The position numbers were made by a program, and so were the translations under genes. Of a stretch of 64,000 nt of DNA, positions 37,185 to 46,897 are shown piece after piece; the stretch's first letter is position 1, and each line of letters starts with the position of its first letter. This DNA comes from Chitinophagaceae bacterium. GTDB lineage: Bacteria; Bacteroidota; Bacteroidia; Chitinophagales; Chitinophagaceae. The notes under the pieces are model-generated. The model did no database searches. It saw only the letters and a list, made by a program, of their open reading frames with translations, and had not been told where the DNA came from. The stretch lies in contig JAGXRG010000001.1 of the NCBI GenBank assembly GCA_018335935.1, positions 1 through 64,000 of the forward strand, in the 5' to 3' direction.

Positions 37185-40100
37185 ATGAAAAAGAATTTAC
37201 TATTTTCTAAAATCAGTGTTTTGTTGTTGATACTATTTATTAGTACAACTTCAATAGCTCAAAAAACTTTTCCTATTAATGGGGTTGCAGATATTAAAGA
37301 TGGTTGTTATGCATTTACCAATGCTACAATTGTAAAAGATGCCAATACAACTTTACAAAATGCTACTTTAATTATTAAGCAAGGTAAAATTGTACAGGTA
37401 GGAAACAATATTACAGTCCCTTCAAATGCTGTAATTATTAATTGTGAAGGGAAATTTATTTATCCCAGTTTTATAGATATTTTTTCAGATTATGGAATAG
37501 CTACACCACAAAGACAAAATGCTGGTGGATTTGCAAACTTTTTTGCTGCACAGCAACATACCTCTAATACTAAAGGAGCTTATGGCTGGAACCAAGCCAT
37601 AAAAAGTGAAACTGATGGGGCAAAAATTTTTACTGCTGATGATACAAAAGCCAAAGCTTTAAGAGATTTGGGTTTTGGTGCTGTTGTCTCTCATCAAAAA
37701 GATGGTATTGCTAGAGGTACAGGTGTGATGGTGACTTTGGCAAAGGAAAACGATAATATGGTGATCTTAAAAGAAAAAGCTGCTGCTTTTTATTCATTAA
37801 GTAAAGGCACATCAACTCAATCTTATCCTTCTTCAATGATGGGAGTAATAGCTTTGTTACGCCAAAGTTTTATAGATGCCAATTGGTATAAATCGAACCC
37901 AGAAGTAGAAGGTGTGAACCTTTCTTTAAAAAGTTGGAACGAAAATCTTTCACTTCCTCAAATATTTGATGCAAGTGATAAATGGAATGCTTTAAGAGCT
38001 GATAAAATTGGAGATGAATTTGGCGTTCAATTTATTATTAAAGCTGGTGGTAATGAATATCAAAGAATGAAAGAAATTGCAGATACTAAAGCAAGTTTTA
38101 TTCTTCCATTAAACTTTCCTGCAGCTATAGATGTTGATGATCCTAATGAATTAAGATTTGTAGGCTTAGATGATTTAAAACATTGGGAGCTTGCCCCAAC
38201 AAATGCTGCTGCTTTTGAAAAAAATGGTATCAATTTTTGTTTTACTACAGCCGACTTAAGTAATGTTTCAGATTTTCATGCCAACTTAAGAAAAGCTATT
38301 GAACATGGTTTATCTGAGTCGAAAGCTTTAGAAGCATTAACTAAAATTCCTGCAACATTAGTAGGTGCTTATGATAAAGTTGGAAGTTTAGATGCAGGTA
38401 AATTTGCCAATTTTATAATTACATCCGGTCCAATATTTTCTGAAAAAACTACTATCCATCAAAACTGGACTCAAGGTTTAATGAATAGTGTAAAAGATGA
38501 TAATTGGTATGATGTGAAAGGCACTTATAATTTTACAGCTAACACTAACTCTGGTGTTAAAAATTACTCTTTAGAGCTGAAAGATGCAGGTGCTGCTAGT
38601 TTTAAAGGAAATGATACTCTTACAGGAAAATATTCTTACGATGGCAAGTTAGTAAAACTAAGTTATAGCGAGGGCCGTGGAGCAAACGCTAAAGAAACCA
38701 TTTTTAGTGGTGCCGTTACAGATAAAGTTTGGAATGGAACAGGAAGAGATGCTATGGGTAATACTTTTACTTGGACTGCAACTCTTGATAAAATTGCTGA
38801 GTCAAAAGCAGATAGTGTAAAAGCAAAAACAATCCCAACAGTTGGTAAAGTAATATATCCTTTTTTAGGATATGGAAATGCAGAATTACCAAAACAAGAA
38901 ACAATTTTAATTAAAAATGCAACCGTTTGGACCAGTGAAAAAGATGGCATTTTAAACAATACTGATATTTTATTAAAGAATGGAAAAATTGCAGCAATAG
39001 GCAATAACTTATCTGAACCTACAGCTAAAGTTTTAGATGCAACAGGTAAACATGTTACAGCAGGTATCATTGATGAGCACTCTCACATTGCAGCAGCTTC
39101 AATTAATGAAGGAGCACAAAGTGTAACTTCTGAAGTAAGAATTGCAGATAATTTAAATCCTGATGATATGAATATTTATCGTCAGTTAAGCGGTGGGGTT
39201 ACTACTTCTCATATTCTACATGGTTCAGCAAATACCATAGGCGGACAAACACAATTAATTAAATTACGTTGGGGTGCAAATGCAGAAGATTTAAAATTCG
39301 CAGGTGCTGATGGCTTCATCAAATTTGCCTTAGGCGAAAATGTAAAACGAAGTGCTAGCACACAAGGTAACACTCGTTTTCCAGATACTAGAATGGGTGT
39401 TAACCAAGTATTGGTAGATGCATTTCAAAGAGCTACAGATTATCAAAAACAAATGAAAGCTGTAGAAGATAATAATAAAAAGAAAGCCCGCCTGAACGAT
39501 GCAGTCGGGCAGGGTGCAACCCCAATAGTATTTAGAAGAGATTTAGAGTTAGATGCATTGGTTGAAATTATGAACAATAAACGTTTCATTACTTGTCACT
39601 CTTACGTTCAAAGTGAAATAAATGCAACCATGAAAGTTGCAGAACAATTTGGTTTTAGAATCAACACTTTTACTCACATTTTAGAAGGTTATAAAGTGGC
39701 TGATAAAATGAAAGCTCATGGAGTTCATGCATCAACATTTAGTGATTGGTGGAATTATAAAATGGAAGTGGTTGATGCTATTCCTTATAATGCTGCAATA
39801 ATGAATAAAGTTGGATTGAATGTGGCTATTAATTCTGATGATGCAGAAATGGCTCGTCGTTTAAATCAAGAAGCTGCAAAGACTATCAAATTTGGCGGTA
39901 TGAGTGAAATTGAAGCTCTAAATATGGTGACTATCAACCCAGCAAAAATGCTGCATGTTGATCAAAAAGTTGGAAGTATCAAAGTTGGTAAAGATGCAGA
40001 TGTGGTTGTTTGGAGCGATAATCCTTTAAGTATTTATGCAAAAGCCGAAACTACAATTGTTGATGGAACAATCTATTTTGATAGAAAACAAGATGTTGAA

Positions 40101-40307
40101 ATGAGAAAGCAACTAGTAGCAGAAAAATCAAGATTGATTCAAAAACTTGCAGCACTTAAAAGAACTGCAGGAGGTAATGCTGCTGGGGGTCGTGGTGGAT
40201 TTCAACGACCAACACCAAGATTTGAAATCATTCAAACTTGCAGCGATCATTATCACAATCATGGCTTATTGGCCATTGATGCAGACGAAATTGAAAACAA
40301 TAAATAG
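37185..40307 (+). CDS. Two-domain secreted amidohydrolase
   Basis: A 1040-residue periplasmic or outer protein with a signal peptide ending at SIAQ. It holds two amidohydrolase-like domains. The first (residues about 30-450) has no metal-binding HxH: the equivalent region reads FIYPSFIDIFSDYG. A beta-rich lipocalin-like insert follows at about 450-545. The second (570-1000) is complete, with H632-S-H634, further histidines in CHSYVQ and FTHILEG, and D885 in NSDDAEM. Only the second domain should be catalytic. The next gene encodes another amidohydrolase-like protein 20 bases later. Substrate is unknown. Confidence 0.85.
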   Translation: MKKNLLFSKISVLLLILFISTTSIAQKTFPINGVADIKDGCYAFTNATIVKDANTTLQNATLIIKQGKIVQVGNNITVPSNAVIINCEGKFIYPSFIDIFSDYGIATPQRQNAGGFANFFAAQQHTSNTKGAYGWNQAIKSETDGAKIFTADDTKAKALRDLGFGAVVSHQKDGIARGTGVMVTLAKENDNMVILKEKAAAFYSLSKGTSTQSYPSSMMGVIALLRQSFIDANWYKSNPEVEGVNLSLKSWNENLSLPQIFDASDKWNALRADKIGDEFGVQFIIKAGGNEYQRMKEIADTKASFILPLNFPAAIDVDDPNELRFVGLDDLKHWELAPTNAAAFEKNGINFCFTTADLSNVSDFHANLRKAIEHGLSESKALEALTKIPATLVGAYDKVGSLDAGKFANFIITSGPIFSEKTTIHQNWTQGLMNSVKDDNWYDVKGTYNFTANTNSGVKNYSLELKDAGAASFKGNDTLTGKYSYDGKLVKLSYSEGRGANAKETIFSGAVTDKVWNGTGRDAMGNTFTWTATLDKIAESKADSVKAKTIPTVGKVIYPFLGYGNAELPKQETILIKNATVWTSEKDGILNNTDILLKNGKIAAIGNNLSEPTAKVLDATGKHVTAGIIDEHSHIAAASINEGAQSVTSEVRIADNLNPDDMNIYRQLSGGVTTSHILHGSANTIGGQTQLIKLRWGANAEDLKFAGADGFIKFALGENVKRSASTQGNTRFPDTRMGVNQVLVDAFQRATDYQKQMKAVEDNNKKKARLNDAVGQGATPIVFRRDLELDALVEIMNNKRFITCHSYVQSEINATMKVAEQFGFRINTFTHILEGYKVADKMKAHGVHASTFSDWWNYKMEVVDAIPYNAAIMNKVGLNVAINSDDAEMARRLNQEAAKTIKFGGMSEIEALNMVTINPAKMLHVDQKVGSIKVGKDADVVVWSDNPLSIYAKAETTIVDGTIYFDRKQDVEMRKQLVAEKSRLIQKLAALKRTAGGNAAGGRGGFQRPTPRFEIIQTCSDHYHNHGLLAIDADEIENNK
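39486..39513. repeat. GC-rich palindrome inside the amidohydrolase gene
   Basis: A 28-base GC-rich block with arms gcccg and cgggc lies in frame in an AT-rich gene and supplies residues 768-777 (ARLNDAVGQG). The sequence cctgaacgatgcag is a recurrent core of REP-like repeats in Bacteroidota, as far as I remember. Codons such as ctg, cgc and ggg are rare in the flanking gene. Confidence 0.6.
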
Positions 40308-40327
40308 TCATCTCTCAAAAAATAATT

Positions 40328-41629
40328 ATGAAAAAGATTCTAATTTATATTGCTTGTATTTTTCTAACCAAAAATATATCAGCACAAGAAACCATTCTTC
40401 CAGCAAATCCACAATCAGAACCTATTGCACTTACAAATGCAACCATTCATGTGGGAAATGGCGAAATCATTAATAATGGTACTGTAATAATAAAAAATGG
40501 AAAAATTACTTCTGTAAGTGCTAATCCCATTACAGAAAATATCAAAACAATTGATTGTTCTGGTAAACATATTTATCCAGGATTAATTTTAGCAGCTTCT
40601 CAATTAGGTTTACTAGAAGTGCCAAGTGTTAGAGCTACTTTAGATAATAATGAAATTGGAGATATTAATTCAAACATTCGTTCAATTGTAGCTTATAATA
40701 CAGATTCAAAAGCCATCAATCCATTACATTCAACAGGTATTTTATTAGCTAATGTTGTTCCATCAGGTGGCATCATTTCTGGCTCTTCTTCAGTGGTGCA
40801 ATTAGATGCCTGGAATTGGGAAGATGCTGCTTATGCAACAGATAATGCTATTATTTTCAGAATGCCTTCATTACTTGCAAGAAGAGGAGGTGGAAGAGGT
40901 GGTTTTGGTGCTGCACAACAACAAGGAGACCCAGTAAAAGCTGCATTAACTAGAATTGAAAATGTAAAAACATTTTTTAAAGAAGCCAAAGCTTATTTAT
41001 CAGAAACAAGTCATGAAAATGTGAACCTGAAATTTGAAGCTGTAAGAGGGTTGTTTGAAAAGAAACAAAAACTTTTTATTTATTGCAACATTGTTAAAGA
41101 AATGCTGTTAGCAATTGATTTTGCCAAAGAATTTGGATTTGAACTTACACTTGTTGGTGCTGTAGATAGTTGGCAAATTGCAGATGTTCTAAAACAAAAT
41201 AATATATCTGTAATCTTAAACCAATTGCACGATTTACCTGCAATGGTGGACGATGATATTGACCAACCTTTTAAAACGCCATCTATCTTGCAAAAAGCAG
41301 GAGTTTTATATTGCATTAATGATGATGATGGAAATACCCGATACAGAAATTTAGCTTTTAATGCAGGAACTGCAGCAACTTACGGTTTAAGCAAAGAAGA
41401 AGCTTTGAGTGCTGTTTCTTTAAATGCTGCAAAAATTTTAGGCATTGCAGATAAAACGGGGTCTATTGAAGTAAATAAAGATGCTAACTTACTAATATCT
41501 TCAGGAGATGTTTTAGATATGAAAACAAGCAATATATCTCATGCTTTTATTCAAGGAAGAATGATTGATATGGCTAGTAAACAAAGCCAACTGAATGAGA
41601 AATATAAAACTAAGTATGGCATTAAATAA
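40328..41629 (+). CDS. Amidohydrolase-like protein lacking metal ligands
   Basis: A 433-residue secreted protein (signal peptide ending at ISAQ) with the amidohydrolase scaffold, TIM-barrel edges and the small beta-sandwich, but the usual HxH motif is replaced: IYPGLILAASQLG has no histidine pair. A C-terminal DDDGN motif is kept. The second protein of the operon is therefore probably a non-catalytic partner of the larger enzyme upstream. Glycine-rich GGGRGGFG occurs in the middle, matching a similar segment at the end of the upstream protein. Confidence 0.75.
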   Translation: MKKILIYIACIFLTKNISAQETILPANPQSEPIALTNATIHVGNGEIINNGTVIIKNGKITSVSANPITENIKTIDCSGKHIYPGLILAASQLGLLEVPSVRATLDNNEIGDINSNIRSIVAYNTDSKAINPLHSTGILLANVVPSGGIISGSSSVVQLDAWNWEDAAYATDNAIIFRMPSLLARRGGGRGGFGAAQQQGDPVKAALTRIENVKTFFKEAKAYLSETSHENVNLKFEAVRGLFEKKQKLFIYCNIVKEMLLAIDFAKEFGFELTLVGAVDSWQIADVLKQNNISVILNQLHDLPAMVDDDIDQPFKTPSILQKAGVLYCINDDDGNTRYRNLAFNAGTAATYGLSKEEALSAVSLNAAKILGIADKTGSIEVNKDANLLISSGDVLDMKTSNISHAFIQGRMIDMASKQSQLNEKYKTKYGIK

Positions 41630-41630
41630 T

Positions 41631-42149
41631 ATGAAGCATCTGAGTTTTTTTATAATTGTCTTATTATTTATATCCTGCAAAAGCAACCAAGCATTACCAA
41701 CTGTCGAAAATGTTGACATCAATAAATATGTTGGCACATGGTATGAAATTGCTAGATTTCCAAACTTTTTTGAGAAAGGATTAGAATGTGTAACAGCTGA
41801 ATATTCATTATTAGAAAGTGGTAAAATTAAAGTAGTTAATAAGGGGCATAAGACATCAGATGTATCTAAAATAAACACAGCCATAGGAACAGCTTGGGTT
41901 CCTGATAAAAATAAAACAGGCCAATTGAAAGTTAGATTCTTTTGGCCTTTTTCTGGTGATTATTACATTATTGCTTTAGATTCTAATTATCAAAGTGCTT
42001 TAGTAGGTGATCCATCAAGAAAATATTTGTGGGTGTTAAATAGAGCAACCACTATGAATGATTCTTCATACCATAAATTACTAAATATTGCTCATCAAAA
42101 TAATTTTGATACAACTTTATTAATGAAAGTGAATCAAACATGTAATTAA
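41631..42149 (+). CDS. Lipocalin family lipoprotein (Blc-like)
   Basis: A 172-residue outer-membrane lipoprotein with lipobox LLFISCKS. The lipocalin signature GTWYEIARFPNFFEKGL starts the barrel, and the later SRKYLWVLNRATTM matches Blc. Blc-type lipocalins bind fatty acids or lysophospholipids. The ATG at 41631 is one base past the previous stop. It may be co-transcribed with the amidohydrolases and the epimerase that follows. Confidence 0.88.
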   Translation: MKHLSFFIIVLLFISCKSNQALPTVENVDINKYVGTWYEIARFPNFFEKGLECVTAEYSLLESGKIKVVNKGHKTSDVSKINTAIGTAWVPDKNKTGQLKVRFFWPFSGDYYIIALDSNYQSALVGDPSRKYLWVLNRATTMNDSSYHKLLNIAHQNNFDTTLLMKVNQTCN

Positions 42150-42158
42150 ATTCAACGT

Positions 42159-43055
42159 ATGAAAAAAGTAGCAATCACAGGGGGTACAGGAGTTATAGGA
42201 GAAAAGTTAAGTGCATTGCTTATAAAAAAAGGGTATGAAGTAATTTGGATCAGCAGAAGTAAAAATGCTCAAAACCCCTATCCTACTTTTTTGTGGACAG
42301 AATTAAACACATGTTTAAAAGATGTAGAATATGTAATTCATTTAGCAGGTGCTGGAATTGTAGATAAAGCATGGACTGATGAACGAAAAAAAACTATTCT
42401 TTCAAGTAGAACAGATACTGCTCAACAAATTTTTGAATATTGCAAAAAAGAAAATCATCAACTAAAAGCCTTTATTTCTTCATCAGCGATTGGTTATTAT
42501 GGCATTATTACTTCAGATAAAATTTATGAGGAAGATGATGCTCCAGGAAATGATTTCTTAGCTGATACTTGTGTTCAATGGGAAGCTTCAGTTGATCAGT
42601 TTGAAACTTTAGATATAAGGACTGTAAAAATTAGAACAGGTATTGTTTTAAGTACAGATGGTGGTGCTTTGGTTGAAATTGCAAAACCCATCAAAAATAA
42701 TTTTGGTGCAGCCATTGGTTCTGGCAAACAATTCATTGCTTGGATTCATGTTAAAGATTTGTGCAATATGTATATACATGCCATTGAAAATGAAAATATG
42801 CATGGAGCCTTTAATGCTGTTGCTCCAGAACATAAATCAAATCAAGAATTTACAAAAGCAGTAGCTCTTCAACTTAAAAAAATATTATGGTTACCCAATG
42901 TTCCTGCATTTGTTTTAAAACTAATGTTAGGCAAAAGAGCCCAATTGGTTCTTGAAGGCAGCAGGGTTTCGGCTTCCAAAATCTTAAAAAGTGGATTTCA
43001 ATTTAATTACCCAAAATTAAACGAGGCACTGCAAGAACTTTATCCAAAAAAATAG
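42159..43055 (+). CDS. TIGR01777 family NAD-dependent epimerase (YfcH-like)
   Basis: A 298-residue short-chain dehydrogenase/epimerase-type protein. The dinucleotide-binding motif ITGGTGVIGEKLS is at the N terminus and the catalytic region SSSAIGYYG near residue 110. The C-terminal domain (VPAFVLKLMLGKRAQLVLEGSRV) matches the TIGR01777/SulA group. The reaction of this family is not settled. It follows the lipocalin after nine bases. Confidence 0.88.
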   Translation: MKKVAITGGTGVIGEKLSALLIKKGYEVIWISRSKNAQNPYPTFLWTELNTCLKDVEYVIHLAGAGIVDKAWTDERKKTILSSRTDTAQQIFEYCKKENHQLKAFISSSAIGYYGIITSDKIYEEDDAPGNDFLADTCVQWEASVDQFETLDIRTVKIRTGIVLSTDGGALVEIAKPIKNNFGAAIGSGKQFIAWIHVKDLCNMYIHAIENENMHGAFNAVAPEHKSNQEFTKAVALQLKKILWLPNVPAFVLKLMLGKRAQLVLEGSRVSASKILKSGFQFNYPKLNEALQELYPKK

Positions 43056-43105
43056 AATTTAACTTAATTAAATCACCACAATCATTGGTTTTTTAATTCG
43101 TGCTT

Positions 43106-43113
43106 TACATTTG
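43106..43113 (+). promoter_or_regulatory. gltX -7 element, TACATTTG abutting the start codon
   Basis: TACATTTGCAGCATG: the G of TTTG is five bases from the A of the gltX ATG, as for dapD and the TolB-like gene. A TTGG at 43085-43088, 17 bases away, may be the -33 part. Confidence 0.55.
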
Positions 43114-43117
43114 CAGC

Positions 43118-44635
43118 ATGAGTCAAAATGTTAGAGTAAGATTTGCTCCTAGTCCTACAGGAGGTTTACATTTAGGAGGTGTAAGAACAGTTTTATACAA
43201 TTATCTTTTTGCCAAACACCATAATGGAAAATTTATAGTTAGAATTGAAGATACCGATCAAACGCGTTTTGTTGAAGGTGCTGAAGCATACATCTTTAAA
43301 ACCCTTGAATGGTGTGGGTTACAGCCAGATGAAAGCCCCTTACATAGTGGACCATTTGAACCATACAGACAAAGTGAAAGAAAACCATCTTACAAAAAAT
43401 ATGCTGAAGAATTAGTATCAAAAGGATTGGCCTATTATGCATTTGATACTGCTGAAGAATTAGAACAAAAAAGAAAAGAGATTCCTAATTTTCAATATGG
43501 TCATGCTACAAGAGGAAGTTTAAAAAATTCATTAACCCTTTCTAAAGAAGAAACTGATCAACTTGTAAATTCAAAAACACCATATGTAATTAGAATAAAA
43601 ATTGAACCTCACCAAGAAATAAAATTTAACGATTTAATTCGTGGAGAAGTTTGTTTTGATACTACACAAGTTGATGATAAAGTATTATTGAAAGCAGATG
43701 AAATGCCAACTTATCATTTAGCAGTTGTTGTAGATGATTACTTAATGCAAATTTCTCATGCATTTCGTGGTGAAGAATGGTTGCCATCGGCACCTGTACA
43801 TATTTTTTTATGGCAGTATTTATTTGGTTTAGATAAAATGCCTCAATGGGCTCATCTACCATTAATCTTAAAACCAGATGGTCATGGAAAGTTGAGCAAA
43901 AGAGATGGAGATCGTTTAGGTTTTCCTGTATTTGCAATGGATTGGTTAGACCCTAAAACCAATGAAACTACACAAGGTTTTAAAGAAAAAGGATTTTTAC
44001 CACAAGCATTCATTAACATGCTTGCTATGCTAGGTTGGAATAGTGGTATAGAGCAAGAGATTTTTTCTTTAGAAGAATTGGTAGATAAATTTTCGTTAGA
44101 AAGAGTACATAAAGCAGGTGCAAAATTCGACTTTGAAAAAGCTAAATGGTATAACCACGAATGGATAAAAAAGTTGGATGCTTCAACCTTACTTCTTGAC
44201 GTAAAAAATCAATTATCCTCTGCCAATATTAATATTGAGGATGATGAAAAACTAACAACCATCATTACACTGGTAAAAGATAGATGTACTTTATTAACTG
44301 ACTTTTTAGACCAAACTAAGTATTTCTTTAAAACCCCTGAAAACATTGATCTTACAGCCATTCAGCCAAAATGGGATGAAAAGAAAACAACTTTCTTTAG
44401 ACAAATCATAGCTCAATGGCATAATAATTTTTCTAGTACAGCCGTTGAATTGGAGCAAGAATTTAAAGCATTAGCAACTACACAAGAAATTAAAGTTGGT
44501 GAGCTTATGATGCCATTAAGAATCATGCTTGTTGGTGGTAAATTTGGACCAGGAGTTTTTGATATTGCAACTATATTAGGTAAAGATGAAACCATTGCAA
44601 GAATTGAAAATGTATTAACTTTATTGAGTAAATAA
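43118..44635 (+). CDS. gltX: Glutamyl-tRNA synthetase
   Basis: Class I synthetase that charges tRNA-Glu. The HIGH-type motif is PSPTGGLHLGG (H18), and the KMSKS-type loop is K258-LSKR. The 505-residue length and C-terminal anticodon-binding domain are standard. I used the ATG at 43118; a GTG 18 bases upstream in frame would place the promoter element inside the coding region. The gene is monocistronic or leads a small lipoprotein gene. Confidence 0.96.
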   Translation: MSQNVRVRFAPSPTGGLHLGGVRTVLYNYLFAKHHNGKFIVRIEDTDQTRFVEGAEAYIFKTLEWCGLQPDESPLHSGPFEPYRQSERKPSYKKYAEELVSKGLAYYAFDTAEELEQKRKEIPNFQYGHATRGSLKNSLTLSKEETDQLVNSKTPYVIRIKIEPHQEIKFNDLIRGEVCFDTTQVDDKVLLKADEMPTYHLAVVVDDYLMQISHAFRGEEWLPSAPVHIFLWQYLFGLDKMPQWAHLPLILKPDGHGKLSKRDGDRLGFPVFAMDWLDPKTNETTQGFKEKGFLPQAFINMLAMLGWNSGIEQEIFSLEELVDKFSLERVHKAGAKFDFEKAKWYNHEWIKKLDASTLLLDVKNQLSSANINIEDDEKLTTIITLVKDRCTLLTDFLDQTKYFFKTPENIDLTAIQPKWDEKKTTFFRQIIAQWHNNFSSTAVELEQEFKALATTQEIKVGELMMPLRIMLVGGKFGPGVFDIATILGKDETIARIENVLTLLSK

Positions 44636-44641
44636 TTATTG

Positions 44642-45370
44642 ATGAAAAATTGGTTTACAGTTTGTTTTGTCTTGTTACTCATTTCTTGTAAAAAAGAATC
44701 AGAAAATTTAAATTTTATTTCTTTAAATGAAATTTACCCAATGGCTGTTGGTAAAACTTTTACATACAGATTAGACTCTACTGTAACAGTAAATTTTGGT
44801 GCATCTTTAGCCACCAGAAGTTATTTGGCAAAAGACAGTGTAGAAAGTACATTTCTTGATGCACAAAATAGAAAAAGTTTTAGAATTTTCAGGTATTTAA
44901 GAGATACATTAGCCGTACAACCCTGGAAATTTACTGCAACTTATTTAACTACGTTTACTGAGAATACAGTTGAATTTGTTGATAATAATCTAAGGTATAT
45001 TGTATTGTCAAATCCCGTTTCAGAAAATACTTTCTGGAAAGGCAACGCATATATCAATACTATTTTACCCTCATCATATTATTTTTTAGATAATTGGGAC
45101 TATCAATATAAAAATCTGAATCAGAGTTTTACAACTAAAAAAGGGGTAATTCAAAATACATATACAGTTTTGCAACAAAACACACAAATTCCAGCAACTT
45201 TTAACCCTTCTGTTTACAATGAAAAAAGTTATAGTATTGAAGTTTATGCAAAAGGAATTGGCTTAATTTATAAAGAATTTTTACATTATATATGGCAACC
45301 CACACCTGTACCAGCAAAGTTTCAGGATGATAGTTATGGCATAAAATTGAATTTGATCAGTTATAATTAA
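44642..45370 (+). CDS. Predicted lipoprotein
   Basis: A 242-residue protein with lipobox LLISCKK, so it is probably lipidated at about residue 18. The mature part is beta-rich (repeated aromatic and hydroxyl residues) with no recognised domain or catalytic motif. The ATG at 44642 was chosen over an overlapping TTG. It is six bases past the gltX stop, but no functional link is evident. Confidence 0.65.
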   Translation: MKNWFTVCFVLLLISCKKESENLNFISLNEIYPMAVGKTFTYRLDSTVTVNFGASLATRSYLAKDSVESTFLDAQNRKSFRIFRYLRDTLAVQPWKFTATYLTTFTENTVEFVDNNLRYIVLSNPVSENTFWKGNAYINTILPSSYYFLDNWDYQYKNLNQSFTTKKGVIQNTYTVLQQNTQIPATFNPSVYNEKSYSIEVYAKGIGLIYKEFLHYIWQPTPVPAKFQDDSYGIKLNLISYN

Positions 45371-45385
45371 AGAAAAATATTAAAC

Positions 45386-46162
45386 ATGAATGTTCCAACA
45401 ATACAAGAATTTTTAGCTGCTGGAAAAACTCCAGAAGTATTATTTTGGGTAGGATGTGCTGGAAGTTTTGATGCAAGGGCTCAAAAAATTACTAAAGCTT
45501 TTGCTGAAATATTAAATCATGTAGGAATTGAATATGCCATTTTGGGAAAAGAAGAAGCTTGTACTGGAGATCCTGCAAGAAGAGCTGGCAATGAATTTTT
45601 ATTTCAAATGATGGCTTATCAAAATATTCAAATTTTGAATGGCTATGGAATCAAGAAGATTGTTACCACATGCCCTCACTGTTTTAATACTCTTAAAAAT
45701 GAATACCCTGAGCTAGGTGGCAATTATGAAGTCATTCATCATACTACATTATTACAAGAATTAATAGATCAAGGAAGGATTATATTAAAAGAAGGTGGTA
45801 CCTTTAAAGGTAAGAAGATTAGTTTTCACGATAGTTGTTATTTAGGTAGGGCAAATAATATTTATGAAGCACCAAGAAAAGTTTTAGAAGCTTTAGATGC
45901 CGACTTAGTTGAAATGAAACGCTGTAGAACTAATGGTTTATGTTGTGGTGCTGGTGGTGCTCAAATGTTTAAAGAAGATGAGCCAGGTAATACAAGAATT
46001 AATTTTGAAAGAACAGACGAAGCAATAACAACAGGTGCACAATATATAGCATCAGCTTGTCCATTTTGTAATACAATGTTAACTGATGGGGTTAAAAACA
46101 GAGAAAAAGAAGAAGATATTAAAGTTTTAGATATTGCAGAAATAGTAGCTGGTAGCTTATAA
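45386..46162 (+). CDS. CCG-domain Fe-S protein (HdrB-like)
   Basis: A 258-residue protein with two cysteine-rich CCG-like domains: GCAGSFDARAQ, TTCPHCFNTLKNEYPELG, FHDSCYLGR, RTNGLCCGAGGAQMF and ACPFCNTML. This is the pattern of heterodisulfide reductase B and of related subunits, which bind a non-cubane or 4Fe-4S cluster and pass electrons. No HdrC-like partner is adjacent. The following small membrane protein and conserved hypothetical gene are on the same strand, close by. Confidence 0.85.
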   Translation: MNVPTIQEFLAAGKTPEVLFWVGCAGSFDARAQKITKAFAEILNHVGIEYAILGKEEACTGDPARRAGNEFLFQMMAYQNIQILNGYGIKKIVTTCPHCFNTLKNEYPELGGNYEVIHHTTLLQELIDQGRIILKEGGTFKGKKISFHDSCYLGRANNIYEAPRKVLEALDADLVEMKRCRTNGLCCGAGGAQMFKEDEPGNTRINFERTDEAITTGAQYIASACPFCNTMLTDGVKNREKEEDIKVLDIAEIVAGSL

Positions 46163-46191
46163 TAGAATTATCAAATTACTAAATAAATTTT

Positions 46192-46380
46192 ATGAATAAC
46201 AATAGTACTCAGAAGTTCTTGTTGTTACTTCTACTTTTCTTTATTATTTCTTTGGGAGTAAGTTTTTTTACTACTGATTATGAAATGTTTACAACTTCCA
46301 GAAATTTAATATTAGCATTTGTTAAAGCACTTGTTTTTACAATTGTATTTGCTTTAATTGTTATGCCAAAAAAGAAATAA
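46192..46380 (+). CDS. Small two-helix membrane protein
   Basis: A 62-residue protein with two hydrophobic helices (residues 8-26 and 38-57) and a lysine-rich C terminus. No family is recognised. It stands between the Fe-S protein and the next conserved gene (whose ATG follows one base after this stop), so it is probably translated in the same operon. Confidence 0.6.
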   Translation: MNNNSTQKFLLLLLLFFIISLGVSFFTTDYEMFTTSRNLILAFVKALVFTIVFALIVMPKKK

Positions 46381-46381
46381 C

Positions 46382-46897
46382 ATGATTGATTATAAAAACA
46401 TTAAAGAATTTTTGCCACAAGATTTTCATGATGAATCAAGGGTTTGGATTTATCAAAGTAACAGAATACTCAGTATGTCTGAAGCTTTTACTATTGAGCC
46501 ACTTTTAAATAGTTTTATAGAACAATGGAAAAGTCATGGCTCACCAGTTAAAGGATTTGCTAACTTAATTTTTGGCCAGTTTATTATTATCATGGCCGAT
46601 GAATCTAAAACTCAAGTTGGTGGTTGTAGTACAGACAGCAGTGTTCGTTTAATAAAGCAAATTGAGCAAGAATTACAAATAGAATTGTTTAACCGTCAAA
46701 ATCTTGCATTTATTATTAAAGATAAAATTCAAATTCTTCCAATGCAACAAATTAATTATGCATTAGAAAATGAATTTATTAATTCAGATACTTTATACTT
46801 TAATAATCTGGTAGCCACAAAAAAGGAATTAATTGAAAAATGGATTATTCCTGTAAAAGAAAGCTGGTTAGCTTCTAGGTTAGTTGTAAATAGCTAG
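46382..46897 (+). CDS. Conserved hypothetical protein
   Basis: A 171-residue soluble protein with the motifs WIYQSNRILSMSEAF, CSTDSSVRLIKQIE and a C-terminal helix. Homologues in Bacteroidota databases sometimes carry the label ABC transporter ATPase, but no Walker A, Walker B or signature motif is present, so that label should not be used. The start is the ATG at 46382. It is followed by a heptamer array that fills the whole gap to the next gene. Confidence 0.7.
   Translation: MIDYKNIKEFLPQDFHDESRVWIYQSNRILSMSEAFTIEPLLNSFIEQWKSHGSPVKGFANLIFGQFIIIMADESKTQVGGCSTDSSVRLIKQIEQELQIELFNRQNLAFIIKDKIQILPMQQINYALENEFINSDTLYFNNLVATKKELIEKWIIPVKESWLASRLVVNS

Noticed and set aside
46382..46897. Label ABC transporter ATPase for this gene
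   Set aside because: No Walker or signature motif is present.
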